Below, in pieces: positions 1-10,267 of a stretch of DNA of 64,000 nucleotides. This DNA is from Aliiroseovarius subalbicans. Its GTDB lineage: Bacteria; Pseudomonadota; Alphaproteobacteria; Rhodobacterales; Rhodobacteraceae. Under the pieces are notes generated by a model. The model made no database searches, had not been told where the DNA came from, and saw only the letters and a program-made list of their open reading frames with translations. Both the position numbers and the translations under genes were made by a program. The stretch covers positions 20,996 to 84,995 of the forward strand of contig NZ_JALBYQ010000007.1 in the NCBI RefSeq assembly GCF_022678625.1, given 5' to 3'. How positions within the stretch are numbered: position 1 is the first letter of the stretch; every line of letters starts with the position of its first letter.

Positions 1-1699
1 AAGCTGCGGTTGTGGGCATTCCCATCCCTAGCACGATGGAAACGACCATGGCGAAGAACAGCGCCAAGATCTGGCTCTGGTCCGCAAGCGCCAGCAGAAC
101 TGTCGAGAAGCGGGAGCCAATACCAGTCAGGGCGATGACACCCACGATGATGCCCGCGGTCGCGCAGACCGCCACCAGTTGCAGAACCATGCGCGCGCCA
201 TTGTCGAGCGCGTTAAACAACTGCTTCGGCCCCATCCGGTGCGGCGTGAGCCAGGAAACCACGGCGGCCGTAATCATCGCCAGGGTTCCGCAACGGATCA
301 CCGAGTATCCAGCGAAGAGGGCATATATCAGCACGATGATGGGGGTCAGAAGATAGATCTGGCGGATCAACGCGCCAAGCTTGGGCAGTTGATCGCGCGG
401 GAGACCTTTGAGGTTCGCTTTCTGGGCCGCCAGATCGATCATGAAGTAAACGGAGATGAAATAAAGCGCCGCCGGAATGATCGCGGCAGAGACGATTTCC
501 ATGTAGGGAATGCCGGTGATTTCGGCCATGATGAAGGCACCTGCGCCCATTATCGGGGGCATGATCTGCCCACCAGTCGATGCTGCGGCTTCGACCGATG
601 CGGCGGTCTGCGGCTTGTAGCCCACCTTTTTCATCATCGGGATCGTCAGCGATCCGGTGGCCACCACGTTGCCGGCCGAAGTGCCGTTGATCATGCCCAT
701 GAGGCCTGAAGCGAAGATCGCCACCTTTGCCGGGCCACCGCGCTTGTGACCGGCAGCGGCAAAGGCGAGGTTGACGAAGTATTCGCCGACCCGCGTGGTT
801 TGCAGGAAGGCGGCGAAGATCACGAAGAGGATGATGTAGGTCGACGAAATCGCGATGGGTGCGCCAAGGATGCCGTTGTCGGTGAAGATGTAGGAGAAGA
901 AGCGCTTAGCGTCATATCCGCGGTGTTCGAAGATTCCCGGCAGCCACGGGCCGAGGAAGGAATAGGCAACAAAGATCGACGCGATGATCACCAGCGCCAT
1001 ACCTGCAAGGCGGCGGGTCAGTTCGATGATAAGGATCACGCCGGTGATCGCCGCCCACATATCTCCGGGCAGCGCCATGGGCATGCCAGCGCGCAGCTGC
1101 AACTGGCGCGCGAAAAAGATCAGGTAGGCGGTCGCGACCAGCGCGGCGACGGCTAGCAGGATGTCTCCGGCGGAAAATGCGTGACGGTCCCGTTGCGGGA
1201 AAAGCCAGCCATGCAGGATGGCCAGCGCCGAACCCGCGGCCAGCGGAATTCCGAAGGTGGACATGGCCCAGGCAGGGGGCAGCGCCACGCCCATGAGAGT
1301 GCCATTGATCCAGATCGCGGCAACAGCGACAAGCGCATAGCCAATTCCCGCAGCGGCAAATCCCAGCAGAGCCAGCGATGCCGGGTTGCGGTTTTCGTCC
1401 CGGGTGTTTTCGGACAACGCGCTTGCGCCGAACAGCAGAAAGCCGAGAAAGAGCCCCCCGCCGACATGGCTCAGGCGGTAGGCCCAGGTCTCGAGCGGAT
1501 AGACGTTCATGACCATGAGATGAAAGACAGAGTAGGCGACGCACATGGCGGCAACCACCAGGTTACGCGTGCCGGTGAATTCCCGCTGGTTACCGGCAAG
1601 CGGATCTTCATCGACGCTTGCCTTTGCGGTTTCCTGTTCGATCAGCGAAAGATCCGGATCCGCGCTGGACGGGCCTTCTTGGTGTTGAGCATTGGACAT
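1..1699 (-). CDS. TRAP transporter fused permease, TAXI type (partial, 3' end outside window)
   Basis: Fused small+large TRAP membrane permease (DctQ-DctM type) that would import an organic acid using the ion gradient, with the binding protein encoded just upstream. Reading the minus strand from ATG 1699 gives an uninterrupted frame of about 566 codons running off the window edge. Many hydrophobic segments are visible, with DctM-type stretches such as GMINGTSAGNVVATGS, STGGQIMPPIMGAGAFI and, at the edge, GMGMPTTAA. The soluble N-terminus is about 50 residues. The usual family length is roughly 640-870, so the C-terminus is missing. It is separated from the binding-protein gene by 84 bp holding a hairpin. 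The substrate is inferred from the neighbours to be tartrate or a related hydroxy acid. Confidence 0.9.
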   Translation of the reverse strand, partial: MSNAQHQEGPSSADPDLSLIEQETAKASVDEDPLAGNQREFTGTRNLVVAAMCVAYSVFHLMVMNVYPLETWAYRLSHVGGGLFLGFLLFGASALSENTRDENRNPASLALLGFAAAGIGYALVAVAAIWINGTLMGVALPPAWAMSTFGIPLAAGSALAILHGWLFPQRDRHAFSAGDILLAVAALVATAYLIFFARQLQLRAGMPMALPGDMWAAITGVILIIELTRRLAGMALVIIASIFVAYSFLGPWLPGIFEHRGYDAKRFFSYIFTDNGILGAPIAISSTYIILFVIFAAFLQTTRVGEYFVNLAFAAAGHKRGGPAKVAIFASGLMGMINGTSAGNVVATGSLTIPMMKKVGYKPQTAASVEAAASTGGQIMPPIMGAGAFIMAEITGIPYMEIVSAAIIPAALYFISVYFMIDLAAQKANLKGLPRDQLPKLGALIRQIYLLTPIIVLIYALFAGYSVIRCGTLAMITAAVVSWLTPHRMGPKQLFNALDNGARMVLQLVAVCATAGIIVGVIALTGIGSRFSTVLLALADQSQILALFFAMVVSIVLGMGMPTTAA

Positions 1700-1731
1700 G
1701 ATGTGCCATCCGGGAAATGGGATTGAAAAGG

Positions 1732-1765
1732 GACACGGGCAGGAGCGTACTCGACCGCCCGTGTC
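1732..1765 (-). promoter_or_regulatory. Intercistronic hairpin between TAXI binding protein and TRAP permease
   Basis: A perfect 9-bp inverted repeat, GACACGGGC (1732-1740) and GCCCGTGTC (1757-1765), with a 16-nt loop, lies in the gap after the binding-protein stop. No T-run follows on the minus strand. A processing/stabilising or partial-termination hairpin, giving more binding protein than permease, is the likely role (inference). Confidence 0.5.
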
Positions 1766-1783
1766 ATGCAAACGCGAGGACGT

Positions 1784-2755
1784 TTACTTGAGGTCCGCCG
1801 GGATCGCGTAGCCGTTCTCTTCGAACCAGCGCACGGCACCGGGGTGGAACGGAATGACGGCATTCTTCAGAACGTTTTCCGCCAGCGTTTCCTTGGCGGC
1901 GGCGTGGTTCTGAACCATGCGGTCGTGGTTTTCCATCGCAATCGCGGTGATCTCGTAGGCCAGGCTTTCCGGCATGTCCTGATGCGCGATGGCAAAGTTC
2001 CAGAGCGACACCGTGCGCAGGTCCTCGGGTTGATCTTCGTAGGTGTTGGCCGGGATCGTGAAATCCTGCATCGCCGGCGCCAGTTCCTTGATCGTCGCCA
2101 ACGTCTCGTCGCCCATCGACAGGAAGCGGACGTCGTTTTCCACGGCGAGTTGCGCATAGGCACCCGTGGGCAGACCTGCGGCATAGACAAAGGCGTCGAT
2201 CAGCCCATCCTTGAGCTGGCCTGCGGTGTCCGATCCACCAGCGTTGGAGATATTGGCGGTGTCGTCGGTGGCGTTGAAATAGCGCGTCCAGTAGGTCGCC
2301 GAGGTGCCGCCCGCCGGGCCGACCCCGATCCGTTTGCCAACGAGGTCCTGGAAGTTCTGGATGTCAGAACTGGCCAGCACCGCGGCCTGAAGCGGCGTCT
2401 GATACATTGGGAACAGGGCGCGCACATTATCGTGCGGGACACCGGGCATCAGCGGGCTTTCGCCGCGGCGCGCTTCGTCTGCCGGGCCCAGGGTGACAAA
2501 GCCAAGCTGATGCTCGCCTGTTTCCACCAGCGTCACGTTCTGAACCGGACCACCGGTAATTTCGACGCCCGCGTTCAGGCCCAGAACTTCACTAAGCATG
2601 GCGCCAAAGCCGCTGCCATAGGTGAAATAAGTGCCGCCCTGGCTGCCGGTGCCGATGGTGATGCTGTTCGGCCAGCCGTCGCGATCCTGTGCGGCGACGG
2701 GCATCGCGATCGTGGCGCACAGCGCCGCGACTGCGGAAATGGTCTTGAATTTCAT
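1784..2755 (-). CDS. TAXI family TRAP transporter solute-binding protein
   Basis: Periplasmic substrate-binding subunit of a TRAP transporter, 323 aa. It has a Sec signal peptide (MKFKTISAVAALCATIAMPVAAQ), then the TAXI-family opening ITIGTGSQGGTYFTYGSGF and the core motif KRIGVGPAGGTSATYW. The start at 2755 is supported by a strong Shine-Dalgarno AGGAGGAAG seven bases or so upstream. It is first in a two-gene unit with the fused permease. It captures the ligand outside the inner membrane and delivers it to the permease. Ligand identity cannot be read from sequence; tartrate or glycerate is suggested by the facing catabolic operon. Confidence 0.93.
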   Translation of the reverse strand: MKFKTISAVAALCATIAMPVAAQDRDGWPNSITIGTGSQGGTYFTYGSGFGAMLSEVLGLNAGVEITGGPVQNVTLVETGEHQLGFVTLGPADEARRGESPLMPGVPHDNVRALFPMYQTPLQAAVLASSDIQNFQDLVGKRIGVGPAGGTSATYWTRYFNATDDTANISNAGGSDTAGQLKDGLIDAFVYAAGLPTGAYAQLAVENDVRFLSMGDETLATIKELAPAMQDFTIPANTYEDQPEDLRTVSLWNFAIAHQDMPESLAYEITAIAMENHDRMVQNHAAAKETLAENVLKNAVIPFHPGAVRWFEENGYAIPADLK

Positions 2756-2853
2756 GGAACTTCCTCCTCCGATGCGCCCCGTATTTTGGGGGCAGCAACA
2801 ATAAACAGATCATGCGGGGATGGACGGCCTTGGGCTATGCGCCAAATTTTATA

Positions 2854-2865
2854 TTCAATTATGAA
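2854..2865. promoter_or_regulatory. AT-rich promoter zone with short palindrome upstream of the TAXI gene
   Basis: The 114-bp gap between the LysR stop (2870) and the binding-protein start (2755) begins with an AT-rich block containing the perfect palindrome TTCAATTATGAA. This is a plausible promoter/operator region for the transporter genes. No regulator assignment can be made from sequence alone. Confidence 0.3.
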
Positions 2866-2869
2866 ATAA

Positions 2870-3805
2870 TCAGGCCGTAGCTTCCAACTCCGGCAGATGG
2901 CTTTCAAGCACGGCCAGAAATGCGTCGCGTGCCGGATCTCTTGTGCCGCGCGTCCATGCCGCCGCGAGGATCAGTTTTGACCGCGTCGTGCCATCCGGAA
3001 TGGTCAGGGGAACGAAAGTCACGCCCGGAACCTGAAGCCGCGACGTCCAGCGCGGGACGATGGCGAGGCCTGTTCCCGCCGCAACGAGGTTGACGATGGT
3101 TTGCTTTTCTTCGGCCACCTGGGCAATGCGCGCGGTCAGTCCGACATCGACAAAGAGCTTGATTGTCAGATCGTGCGAATGTGGACGGGACCGGCGATCC
3201 GGCACGATCAGAGGTTCGTCTGCCAGATCAGAGATCGCAATACTGCTTTGATCAGCCAACCGATGGTTCTCTGGCAAGGCGACTACGGCGGTTTCGAAAA
3301 ACAGCGCCCGGAAGTTGAGCCGTTGATCGCGCACATCCGGAGGTCGACAGAAAGCGATATCGAGCGAGCCGCTCAGCAGTTTCGGCAAGAGGTGGATGGT
3401 CTTCTGTTCGAAGAGCTGGATTTCGAGATCAGGTTGCTCCTCACGCACCAGCTTCAAGAGTTGCGGGATCAATCCTGCGGCCGCGCTATCGATGGCGCCA
3501 ACTTTCAGGACCGGCGTCTCTGACTTGCGCACGTTGCGCACCTTTTCTTCAAATTGCTCAGCCTGCGCGACCAGAGCGCGAGCCTCTTCGAGAATGCTGG
3601 TGCCCGCTTCGGTAAGGGATACGCTGCGCGTGGTCCGGAGGAACAGTCGCGTTTCAAGCTTGTCCTCAAGTAAGCGAATTTGCCGTCCCAGAGAGGCAGG
3701 CAACATATCGAGCGATTGCGCGGCCCGCCCGAAATGCAGGGTTTCCGCGACCGCAAGGAAGCATCTGATCTGGTCGGTATCCAATCTCGCGGTTCCAATA
3801 GCCAC
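2870..3805 (-). CDS. LysR-family transcriptional regulator
   Basis: LTTR of 311 aa, normal for the family. The N-terminal winged HTH is visible (DQIRCFLAVAETLHFGRAAQSL, then SLGRQIRLLEDKLETRLFLRT), followed by a LysR-substrate domain (VGAIDSAAAGLIPQLL, VAAGTGLAIVPRW). The start is a GTG at 3805 with no strong SD; a TTG at 3784 is an alternative. It is divergent from the tartrate operon across about 100 bp and upstream of the TRAP genes, so it is the obvious local regulator of both (inference). The equivalent in the Agrobacterium vitis ttu region is the LysR gene ttuA, but orthology was not tested. Confidence 0.93.
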   Translation of the reverse strand: MAIGTARLDTDQIRCFLAVAETLHFGRAAQSLDMLPASLGRQIRLLEDKLETRLFLRTTRSVSLTEAGTSILEEARALVAQAEQFEEKVRNVRKSETPVLKVGAIDSAAAGLIPQLLKLVREEQPDLEIQLFEQKTIHLLPKLLSGSLDIAFCRPPDVRDQRLNFRALFFETAVVALPENHRLADQSSIAISDLADEPLIVPDRRSRPHSHDLTIKLFVDVGLTARIAQVAEEKQTIVNLVAAGTGLAIVPRWTSRLQVPGVTFVPLTIPDGTTRSKLILAAAWTRGTRDPARDAFLAVLESHLPELEATA

Positions 3806-3813
3806 TATTTCAC

Positions 3814-3837
3814 ATCTGTATATAATCTTACGCAGAT
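3814..3837. promoter_or_regulatory. Candidate LysR-type operator between the regulator and ttuC
   Basis: ATCTG (3814-3818) and CAGAT (3833-3837) form an interrupted inverted repeat with an AT-rich centre, containing a T-N11-A-type arrangement typical of LTTR boxes. It lies immediately upstream of the LysR start and about 70 bp before the divergent ttuC start, where an LTTR would bind to control itself and the operon. Confidence 0.4.
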
Positions 3838-3907
3838 TGAGGGCGGCAAGTCCAGAGCTGTAGCGTCATGTCAAGTGTCGGACTGACGTCACACAGGAGG
3901 AGATAAG

Positions 3908-5056
3908 ATGACGATCCAGCAAACAGCCCCTGCAAATGGCGCATCAGTGCAGTCGCAGGAACTCAACGAACGGACCCAGGAAATGAAAACCTACAAGATC
4001 GCCTCCATTCCCGCCGATGGTATCGGCCCCGAAGTCATCGCCGCCGGGCACCAGGCGCTGGAAGCGTTGGCACGCCGTGACGGCGGTTTTGCGTTCGATG
4101 TTACCGAGTTCGATTGGAGTTCAGAGCGCTACAAGAAGACCGGGGCATTGATGCCAGAGGACGGCACCGAACAGCTGAAAAATTTCGACGCAATCTTTTT
4201 CGGTGCGGTTGGCGCGCCGGACGTGCCCGATCACGTGACGCTCTGGGGTCTGCGCCTGCCGATCTGCCAGGGCTTTGACCAATACGCCAACGTGCGCCCA
4301 ACTAAGATCCTGCCGGGAATCTCCTCGCCGCTGGCCGGTGTTGGCCCGGGCGATCTTGACTGGGTGATCGTGCGCGAAAACTCAGAAGGCGAATATTCCG
4401 GCGTAGGCGGTCGCGCCCATCGGGGAATGCCGGAGGAAGTGGCGACTGAAGTGTCGATCTTCACCCGCGTCGGCGTAGAGCGGATCATGCGCTATGCCTT
4501 CAAACTGGCACAGTCGCGCTCTCGCAAATTCCTGACTGTCGTGACCAAGTCGAACGCACAGCGCCACGGCATGGTGATGTGGGACGAAATTGCGCTGGAA
4601 GTATCCAAGGATTTCCCGGATGTGACTTGGGACAAAATGCTGGTCGACGCCATGACCGTTCGCATGGTTAAGAACCCGAAATCGCTCGACACGATTGTGG
4701 CCACCAACCTGCACGCAGATATTCTGTCTGATCTTGCCGGCGCGTTGGCGGGGTCTCTCGGCGTTGCGCCCACCGGCAACATTGACCCCGAGCGCCGCTA
4801 TCCGTCAATGTTCGAACCAATCCACGGTTCGGCCTTCGACATAACCGGCAAGGGGATCGCCAATCCAGTTGCCACCTTCTGGACCGCAAGCCAGATGCTG
4901 GAGCATCTGGGCGAGACCGCTGCGGCGGAACGTCTGATGCGCGCCGTGGAAAAGGTGTGCGCCGAAGGCATCATGACCCCGGATGTGGGCGGCACAGCGA
5001 CCACTCAGGACGTCACTGATGCGGTCTGCGACGCGATCCGCGGCGAGAATATCTGA
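3908..5056 (+). CDS. ttuC: Tartrate dehydrogenase/decarboxylase (isopropylmalate dehydrogenase family)
   Basis: NAD- and divalent-metal-dependent beta-decarboxylating dehydrogenase, 382 aa, acting on tartrate (and D-malate in related enzymes) and forming D-glycerate from meso-tartrate. Family signatures: IASIPADGIGPEVI, the substrate region VRENSEGEYSGVGGR, KSNAQRHGMVMWDE, and the metal/NAD segment NLHADILSDLAGALAGSLG followed by FEPIHGSAFDI. ATG 3908 has a strong SD (AGGAGGAG); the protein core begins at Met26, so a second start at 3983 is possible but has a poor SD. First gene of a four-gene plus-strand operon. D-malate or isopropylmalate activity cannot be excluded, but the glycerate kinase next door favours tartrate. 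Confidence 0.88.
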   Translation: MTIQQTAPANGASVQSQELNERTQEMKTYKIASIPADGIGPEVIAAGHQALEALARRDGGFAFDVTEFDWSSERYKKTGALMPEDGTEQLKNFDAIFFGAVGAPDVPDHVTLWGLRLPICQGFDQYANVRPTKILPGISSPLAGVGPGDLDWVIVRENSEGEYSGVGGRAHRGMPEEVATEVSIFTRVGVERIMRYAFKLAQSRSRKFLTVVTKSNAQRHGMVMWDEIALEVSKDFPDVTWDKMLVDAMTVRMVKNPKSLDTIVATNLHADILSDLAGALAGSLGVAPTGNIDPERRYPSMFEPIHGSAFDITGKGIANPVATFWTASQMLEHLGETAAAERLMRAVEKVCAEGIMTPDVGGTATTQDVTDAVCDAIRGENI

Positions 5057-5066
5057 GGACAGCCAA

Positions 5067-6323
5067 ATGACCGAGGACGATGTAAAGGCGCTGCTGCGCC
5101 GCATGATGACGGCTGCCATCGCGGCAGCTGACCCGGCGACGGTTCTGGCACGGCACCTGCCTGAAAAGCCCACGAGTCGCTGCATCGTCATCGGCGCGGG
5201 CAAGTCTGCCGCGGCTATGGCGCGTGCCCTGGAGAAGGCCTGGCCCGATGTCGAGCTTTCGGGCGTCGTCGTAACCCGCTTTGGCCACGCGGTCCCCACC
5301 GATCGCATTTCGGTGCGAGAAGCCTCCCATCCCGTACCCGATGCGGCAGGCTTGGAAGCGGCACGCGACATTCTTCAAACGGCAAAAGCCGCCAGAAAGG
5401 GCGATCTCGTGATTGCGCTAATCTCGGGCGGCGGATCGGCGCTGATGCCTATGCCGACACCGCCGCTGACCTTGGAAGAGAAGATCACGGTCAACAAGCT
5501 GCTGCTGAAATCCGGCCTGACCATCGACGATATGAACCGCGTTCGGCGCAGGCTGTCGAAGATCAAGGGTGGCGGGTTGGCTCAGGCCGCAAGTCCAGCG
5601 AGATTGGTGACTCTTGCGATCTCCGATGTCCCTGGCGACGATCCTGCGGCTGTTGCGTCTGGACCGACTGTGCCTGACCCCACTTCGGGCGACGACCTCT
5701 CGCAGCTGGTCGACCGGCTTGGCCCGGACCTGCCGTTGACTGCGCGTGAAATCCTTTTAGCTAAAGCCGAGAAAACCACTGATTTCGAGGTCGATTTCAG
5801 GATGATCGCGACACCGCAGATGTCGCTGGAGGCCGCAGCGACGGTGGCGCGAGAGGCTGGAGTGACGCCGGTTCTGCTGGGGGACGCCTTGGAAGGCGAG
5901 GCGCGCGAGTTGGGCATTGCCATGGCGGGCATCGCGAAATCTGTTGCCCGTCACGCTGCGCCAGCGCGTGCCCCGGTGGCCTTGCTGTCAGGGGGTGAGA
6001 CAACCGTGTCCATTGGCGATACTTCCTCGGGGCGCGGCGGACGGAACACCGAGTTCCTGCTGAGCCTCGCGATTGCCCTGAACGGCCATCCCGGCATTCA
6101 CGCCCTGGCGGTGGACACCGACGGAATCGACGGCACCGAAGATGCCGCTGGTGCTGTGATCGGCCCAGACTTTCTGGAGCGCGCGCAAACAAAAGGCCTG
6201 GATGGCACTGTCAATCTGAGGAACCACGACAGCTATTCGCTGTTCGAGGCCACTGGTGACCTGATTCGCACCGGGCCGACCCTAACCAATGTGAATGATT
6301 TCCGCGCCGTCGTGGTGCTTTGA
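5067..6323 (+). CDS. ttuD: Glycerate 2-kinase, MOFRL family (TtuD)
   Basis: Phosphorylates D-glycerate to 2-phosphoglycerate; homologues are often labelled hydroxypyruvate reductase. The 418-aa product has the GCKA-like N-terminal domain (VIGAGKSAAAMARALE, ALISGGGSALMPMP) and a C-terminal MOFRL domain (LLSGGETTVS, RGGRNTEFLLSLA, DTDGIDGTEDAAGA). The start was taken at ATG 5067 because GAGGA lies eight bases upstream and it sits 10 bp after the ttuC stop; a longer in-frame extension would overlap ttuC. It takes the product of TtuC and hands 2-phosphoglycerate to the enolase two genes on. Confidence 0.9.
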   Translation: MTEDDVKALLRRMMTAAIAAADPATVLARHLPEKPTSRCIVIGAGKSAAAMARALEKAWPDVELSGVVVTRFGHAVPTDRISVREASHPVPDAAGLEAARDILQTAKAARKGDLVIALISGGGSALMPMPTPPLTLEEKITVNKLLLKSGLTIDDMNRVRRRLSKIKGGGLAQAASPARLVTLAISDVPGDDPAAVASGPTVPDPTSGDDLSQLVDRLGPDLPLTAREILLAKAEKTTDFEVDFRMIATPQMSLEAAATVAREAGVTPVLLGDALEGEARELGIAMAGIAKSVARHAAPARAPVALLSGGETTVSIGDTSSGRGGRNTEFLLSLAIALNGHPGIHALAVDTDGIDGTEDAAGAVIGPDFLERAQTKGLDGTVNLRNHDSYSLFEATGDLIRTGPTLTNVNDFRAVVVL

Positions 6324-6354
6324 CGCCTGCTCAGGCCTAACCGAAGGACATCCC

Positions 6355-7767
6355 ATGATCCGCGAAAGACGCGCCAAGATCGTTGCAACTGTTGGGCCAG
6401 CCAGCGCCTCGCCGTTCATGTTGCGCAGCCTGTTCAACAAGGGGGTTGATACCTTCCGGCTGAATTTCAGCCATGGCGAACATGACATTCATGCGACCAC
6501 CATCGCAGCAATCCGGGCTTTGGAAAGCGAGGTCGGCGTGCCGATTGGGATCCTTCAGGATTTGCAGGGACCGAAGATCAGACTTGGGCGAATTGCCGGT
6601 GGCGCTCGTATTCTCGACCGACATGAGAAGGTATGCTTTCTACCGGTTGAAACGGCCAAAGACGATACATGTCTGCCTTTGCCTCACCGTGAGATATTCG
6701 CGGCTATTGAGCTGGGCCATCGGGTGTTCATCGACGATGGGCGCGTGCGACTTAGAATTACCGACAAGCAGGCGGGCAAACTTGAGGCCGAAGTCATCGA
6801 AGGCGGCAAGGTCAGCGACCGCAAAGGGGTCAACCTGCCCGACTGCGTGCTCGACTTGCCGGTGCTAACCGAAAAGGACCGAGCAGATCTTGAGTTCGGC
6901 CTTGCCCACGGCGTCGACTGGGTGGCGCTGTCTTTCGTGCAGAAATCCTCCGATCTCGATGAAATCGCCCGGATCATCGACGGCCGGGCTGGTCTGATCT
7001 CGAAGATCGAGAAGCCATCCGCGCTCGACGGCATCGACGCGATCATCAACCGGTCCGATGCCATCATGATTGCCCGTGGCGACCTCGGCGTGGAAATCCC
7101 GCCCGAAGACGTGCCCGCGCGGCAAAAGGAAATCATCGCGCTGTGCCGCCGCGCCTGCCGCCCGGTGATCGTGGCCACGCAAATGCTGGAATCCATGACA
7201 GCCTCCCCCGCGCCCACCCGCGCCGAAGCGTCAGACGTCGCCACCGCAATCTATGATGGTGCCGATGCCGTGATGTTGTCGGCGGAGAGCGCGACCGGAG
7301 CCTATCCGTCTGAGGCCGTCGAGGTGATGGACCGGATTATCCGATCAACCGAAAGTCATGCGTTTTACACCAAGGCGATGACAGCTTCGCGCGAGCCATC
7401 ACAGACGGATGCCGATGCCATTGCCGATACTGGTGCAACGCTCGCATGCGCACTGCACGCAAAGTGCATCATGGCCTATTCCATGTCAGGGTTGACAGGC
7501 CTGCGCATTGCGGCACGACGTCCAAAACTGCCTTTGATCGTGATGACTCGCGACCAATCCGTATCGCGCCGAATGGCTTTGGTCTGGGGCGCCCGCTCGG
7601 TTCTGGAGGCGACAGCGGAGGACTATGACAGCATGGTCGAAACAGCCAGGTCGGAATGCCAGCGCCTTCTGGCACCGAATGTCGGGGACAAGATGGTGGT
7701 CTTGTCAGGTGTCCCTTTCGGGCAAGTGGGAAGCACCAACAACATCCGTGTCGCGACCTTCCGCTGA
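6355..7767 (+). CDS. pyk: Pyruvate kinase
   Basis: Converts phosphoenolpyruvate and ADP to pyruvate and ATP. 470 aa, standard length. Signatures: KIVATVGPAS at the N-terminus, NFSHG, the catalytic Lys region ISKIEKPSALDGID, IMIARGDLGVEIP and the MLESM...PTRAEASDVA block. ATG 6355 follows AAGGA by six bases; the frame is open further upstream but overlaps ttuD. In the A. vitis tartrate region a pyruvate kinase gene (ttuE) occupies the same position, so this is likely a pathway-dedicated isozyme rather than the housekeeping copy. Confidence 0.95.
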   Translation: MIRERRAKIVATVGPASASPFMLRSLFNKGVDTFRLNFSHGEHDIHATTIAAIRALESEVGVPIGILQDLQGPKIRLGRIAGGARILDRHEKVCFLPVETAKDDTCLPLPHREIFAAIELGHRVFIDDGRVRLRITDKQAGKLEAEVIEGGKVSDRKGVNLPDCVLDLPVLTEKDRADLEFGLAHGVDWVALSFVQKSSDLDEIARIIDGRAGLISKIEKPSALDGIDAIINRSDAIMIARGDLGVEIPPEDVPARQKEIIALCRRACRPVIVATQMLESMTASPAPTRAEASDVATAIYDGADAVMLSAESATGAYPSEAVEVMDRIIRSTESHAFYTKAMTASREPSQTDADAIADTGATLACALHAKCIMAYSMSGLTGLRIAARRPKLPLIVMTRDQSVSRRMALVWGARSVLEATAEDYDSMVETARSECQRLLAPNVGDKMVVLSGVPFGQVGSTNNIRVATFR

Positions 7768-7786
7768 TCAAAATGAACAAGGCTGA

Positions 7787-9070
<1,284 letters not shown>

Positions 9071-9286
9071 GGCCAACTTAAGGCAATTGTATATTTGACA
9101 AACCTGTGTCGTGAGTGTCCGTCGTCGGGGTAAACTGACTCAAAGGACGTACAGGCTCCAAATAGAAAGCCAAGGTTGTCGATGCTTGTCCCGGTGTTTG
9201 GGACGAACTCTTCATATCTCAAATAGGTACTTCTCAAAATTCGATAGCAGCGAAAGTCTGCTTCCCGCCCTTGCCGGAGGGAAAAT
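9071..9286. other. Intergenic junction between tartrate module and virB operon
   Basis: 216 bp between two convergent stop codons (eno and virB11). It contains a short hairpin GTCCC-N7-GGGAC at 9188-9204 without a T-run. No gene, IS end or clear terminator could be supported. It marks the join of two functionally unrelated modules. Confidence 0.5.
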
Positions 9287-10267
9287 TCACTCCATGACCA
9301 GCAACTCAGCAATGCCTCGTAGGCCATCTGACCGCCCTAATTGCACGATCACATCAATCGACTTACTGATGTAAGTCTGTACCTCGGCGAAGGTCAGCGG
9401 TGTCCCGGCCTGCAGGACCATGATCGCCAGCCGATCAATGGCCAGCTCTGCGGTTTCTGCGTGGATTGTCGAAACCGACCCGCCATGCCCTGTGTTGATC
9501 GCCTCAAGATAAGTAAGCGCCTCCGGCCCTCTCAACTCGCCCACCACGATCCGATCCGGTCGCATCCTCAATGAGGCTTGCAGCAACGCGCCAGCCGAGC
9601 GGGGGCTGTCCTTTACCCGATCCGCAAGCAGGCAAACAGTATTCGGCTGATGCGGGAACAACTCGAAAGCATCTTCAATGGTAATGAGCCGCTCGGCATC
9701 CGGAACATGAGTCAGAAGGTGGCGCGCAAATGTGGTTTTGCCTGTCGATGTCCCACCGCTCACGAGGATGTTGAGGCGGTTTTCAACCAGTTGCCCAAGT
9801 GCGCCAGGAAGATCGGTTTCGGCTTGCTTCGCGATCGCCTTCAGTTTCTCGGCACGGATATCGGACAGGGAGACCGCTTTGCCCTGCAAGTAGGCAGGCT
9901 CATAGGCTCGAATGTCAGTCTCTCCAAAGAGCCGGACAGTGATCGCCGCGCCTTGCTCCACAGCAGGAGATACCACGACCTGCACCCGCAATGGACGTCC
10001 GCGGAATTCCACTTTGCCGGACACAAGCGGGTTCTTTTCCGAGACCTTGGCCTTGGCGTCACCGACGATGGTTGTGCCGAGATTGATTGCATCAGTTGGA
10101 TCAACGACTTGATCGGCAAGTTCCATGGCGACGGACGCACGGCGTTCGATCCACAACCGGCCATCGGGATTTATGGCCAGTTCAATGACGTCGTCATCGG
10201 TCAGCCAGCGCTTGAAAGGCGCGAGGTAGCGTTCAAGGTAGGAAGTGGGTAGGGGCGTCTCATTCAA
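9287..10267 (-). CDS. virB11: VirB11 secretion ATPase
   Basis: Hexameric cytoplasmic traffic ATPase of the type IV secretion system, 326 aa. Walker A (SGGTSTGKTTFAR), Asp box (ITIEDAFEL), Walker B region (MRPDRIVVGELRGPEA) and His box (GHGGSVSTIHAE) are all present. It is the last gene of the virB operon. The only start that gives a full N-terminal domain is a TTG at 10267, overlapping the virB10 stop as TTGA; the nearby ATG at 10263 is out of frame and the next in-frame Met is about residue 48. Translation is therefore likely coupled to virB10. Confidence 0.95.
   Translation of the reverse strand: MNETPLPTSYLERYLAPFKRWLTDDDVIELAINPDGRLWIERRASVAMELADQVVDPTDAINLGTTIVGDAKAKVSEKNPLVSGKVEFRGRPLRVQVVVSPAVEQGAAITVRLFGETDIRAYEPAYLQGKAVSLSDIRAEKLKAIAKQAETDLPGALGQLVENRLNILVSGGTSTGKTTFARHLLTHVPDAERLITIEDAFELFPHQPNTVCLLADRVKDSPRSAGALLQASLRMRPDRIVVGELRGPEALTYLEAINTGHGGSVSTIHAETAELAIDRLAIMVLQAGTPLTFAEVQTYISKSIDVIVQLGRSDGLRGIAELLVME

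Noticed and set aside
1766..2869. Long plus-strand frame opposite the TAXI binding protein
   Set aside because: Arg/Gly-rich shadow without domain; the minus-strand gene has signal peptide, SD and family motifs.
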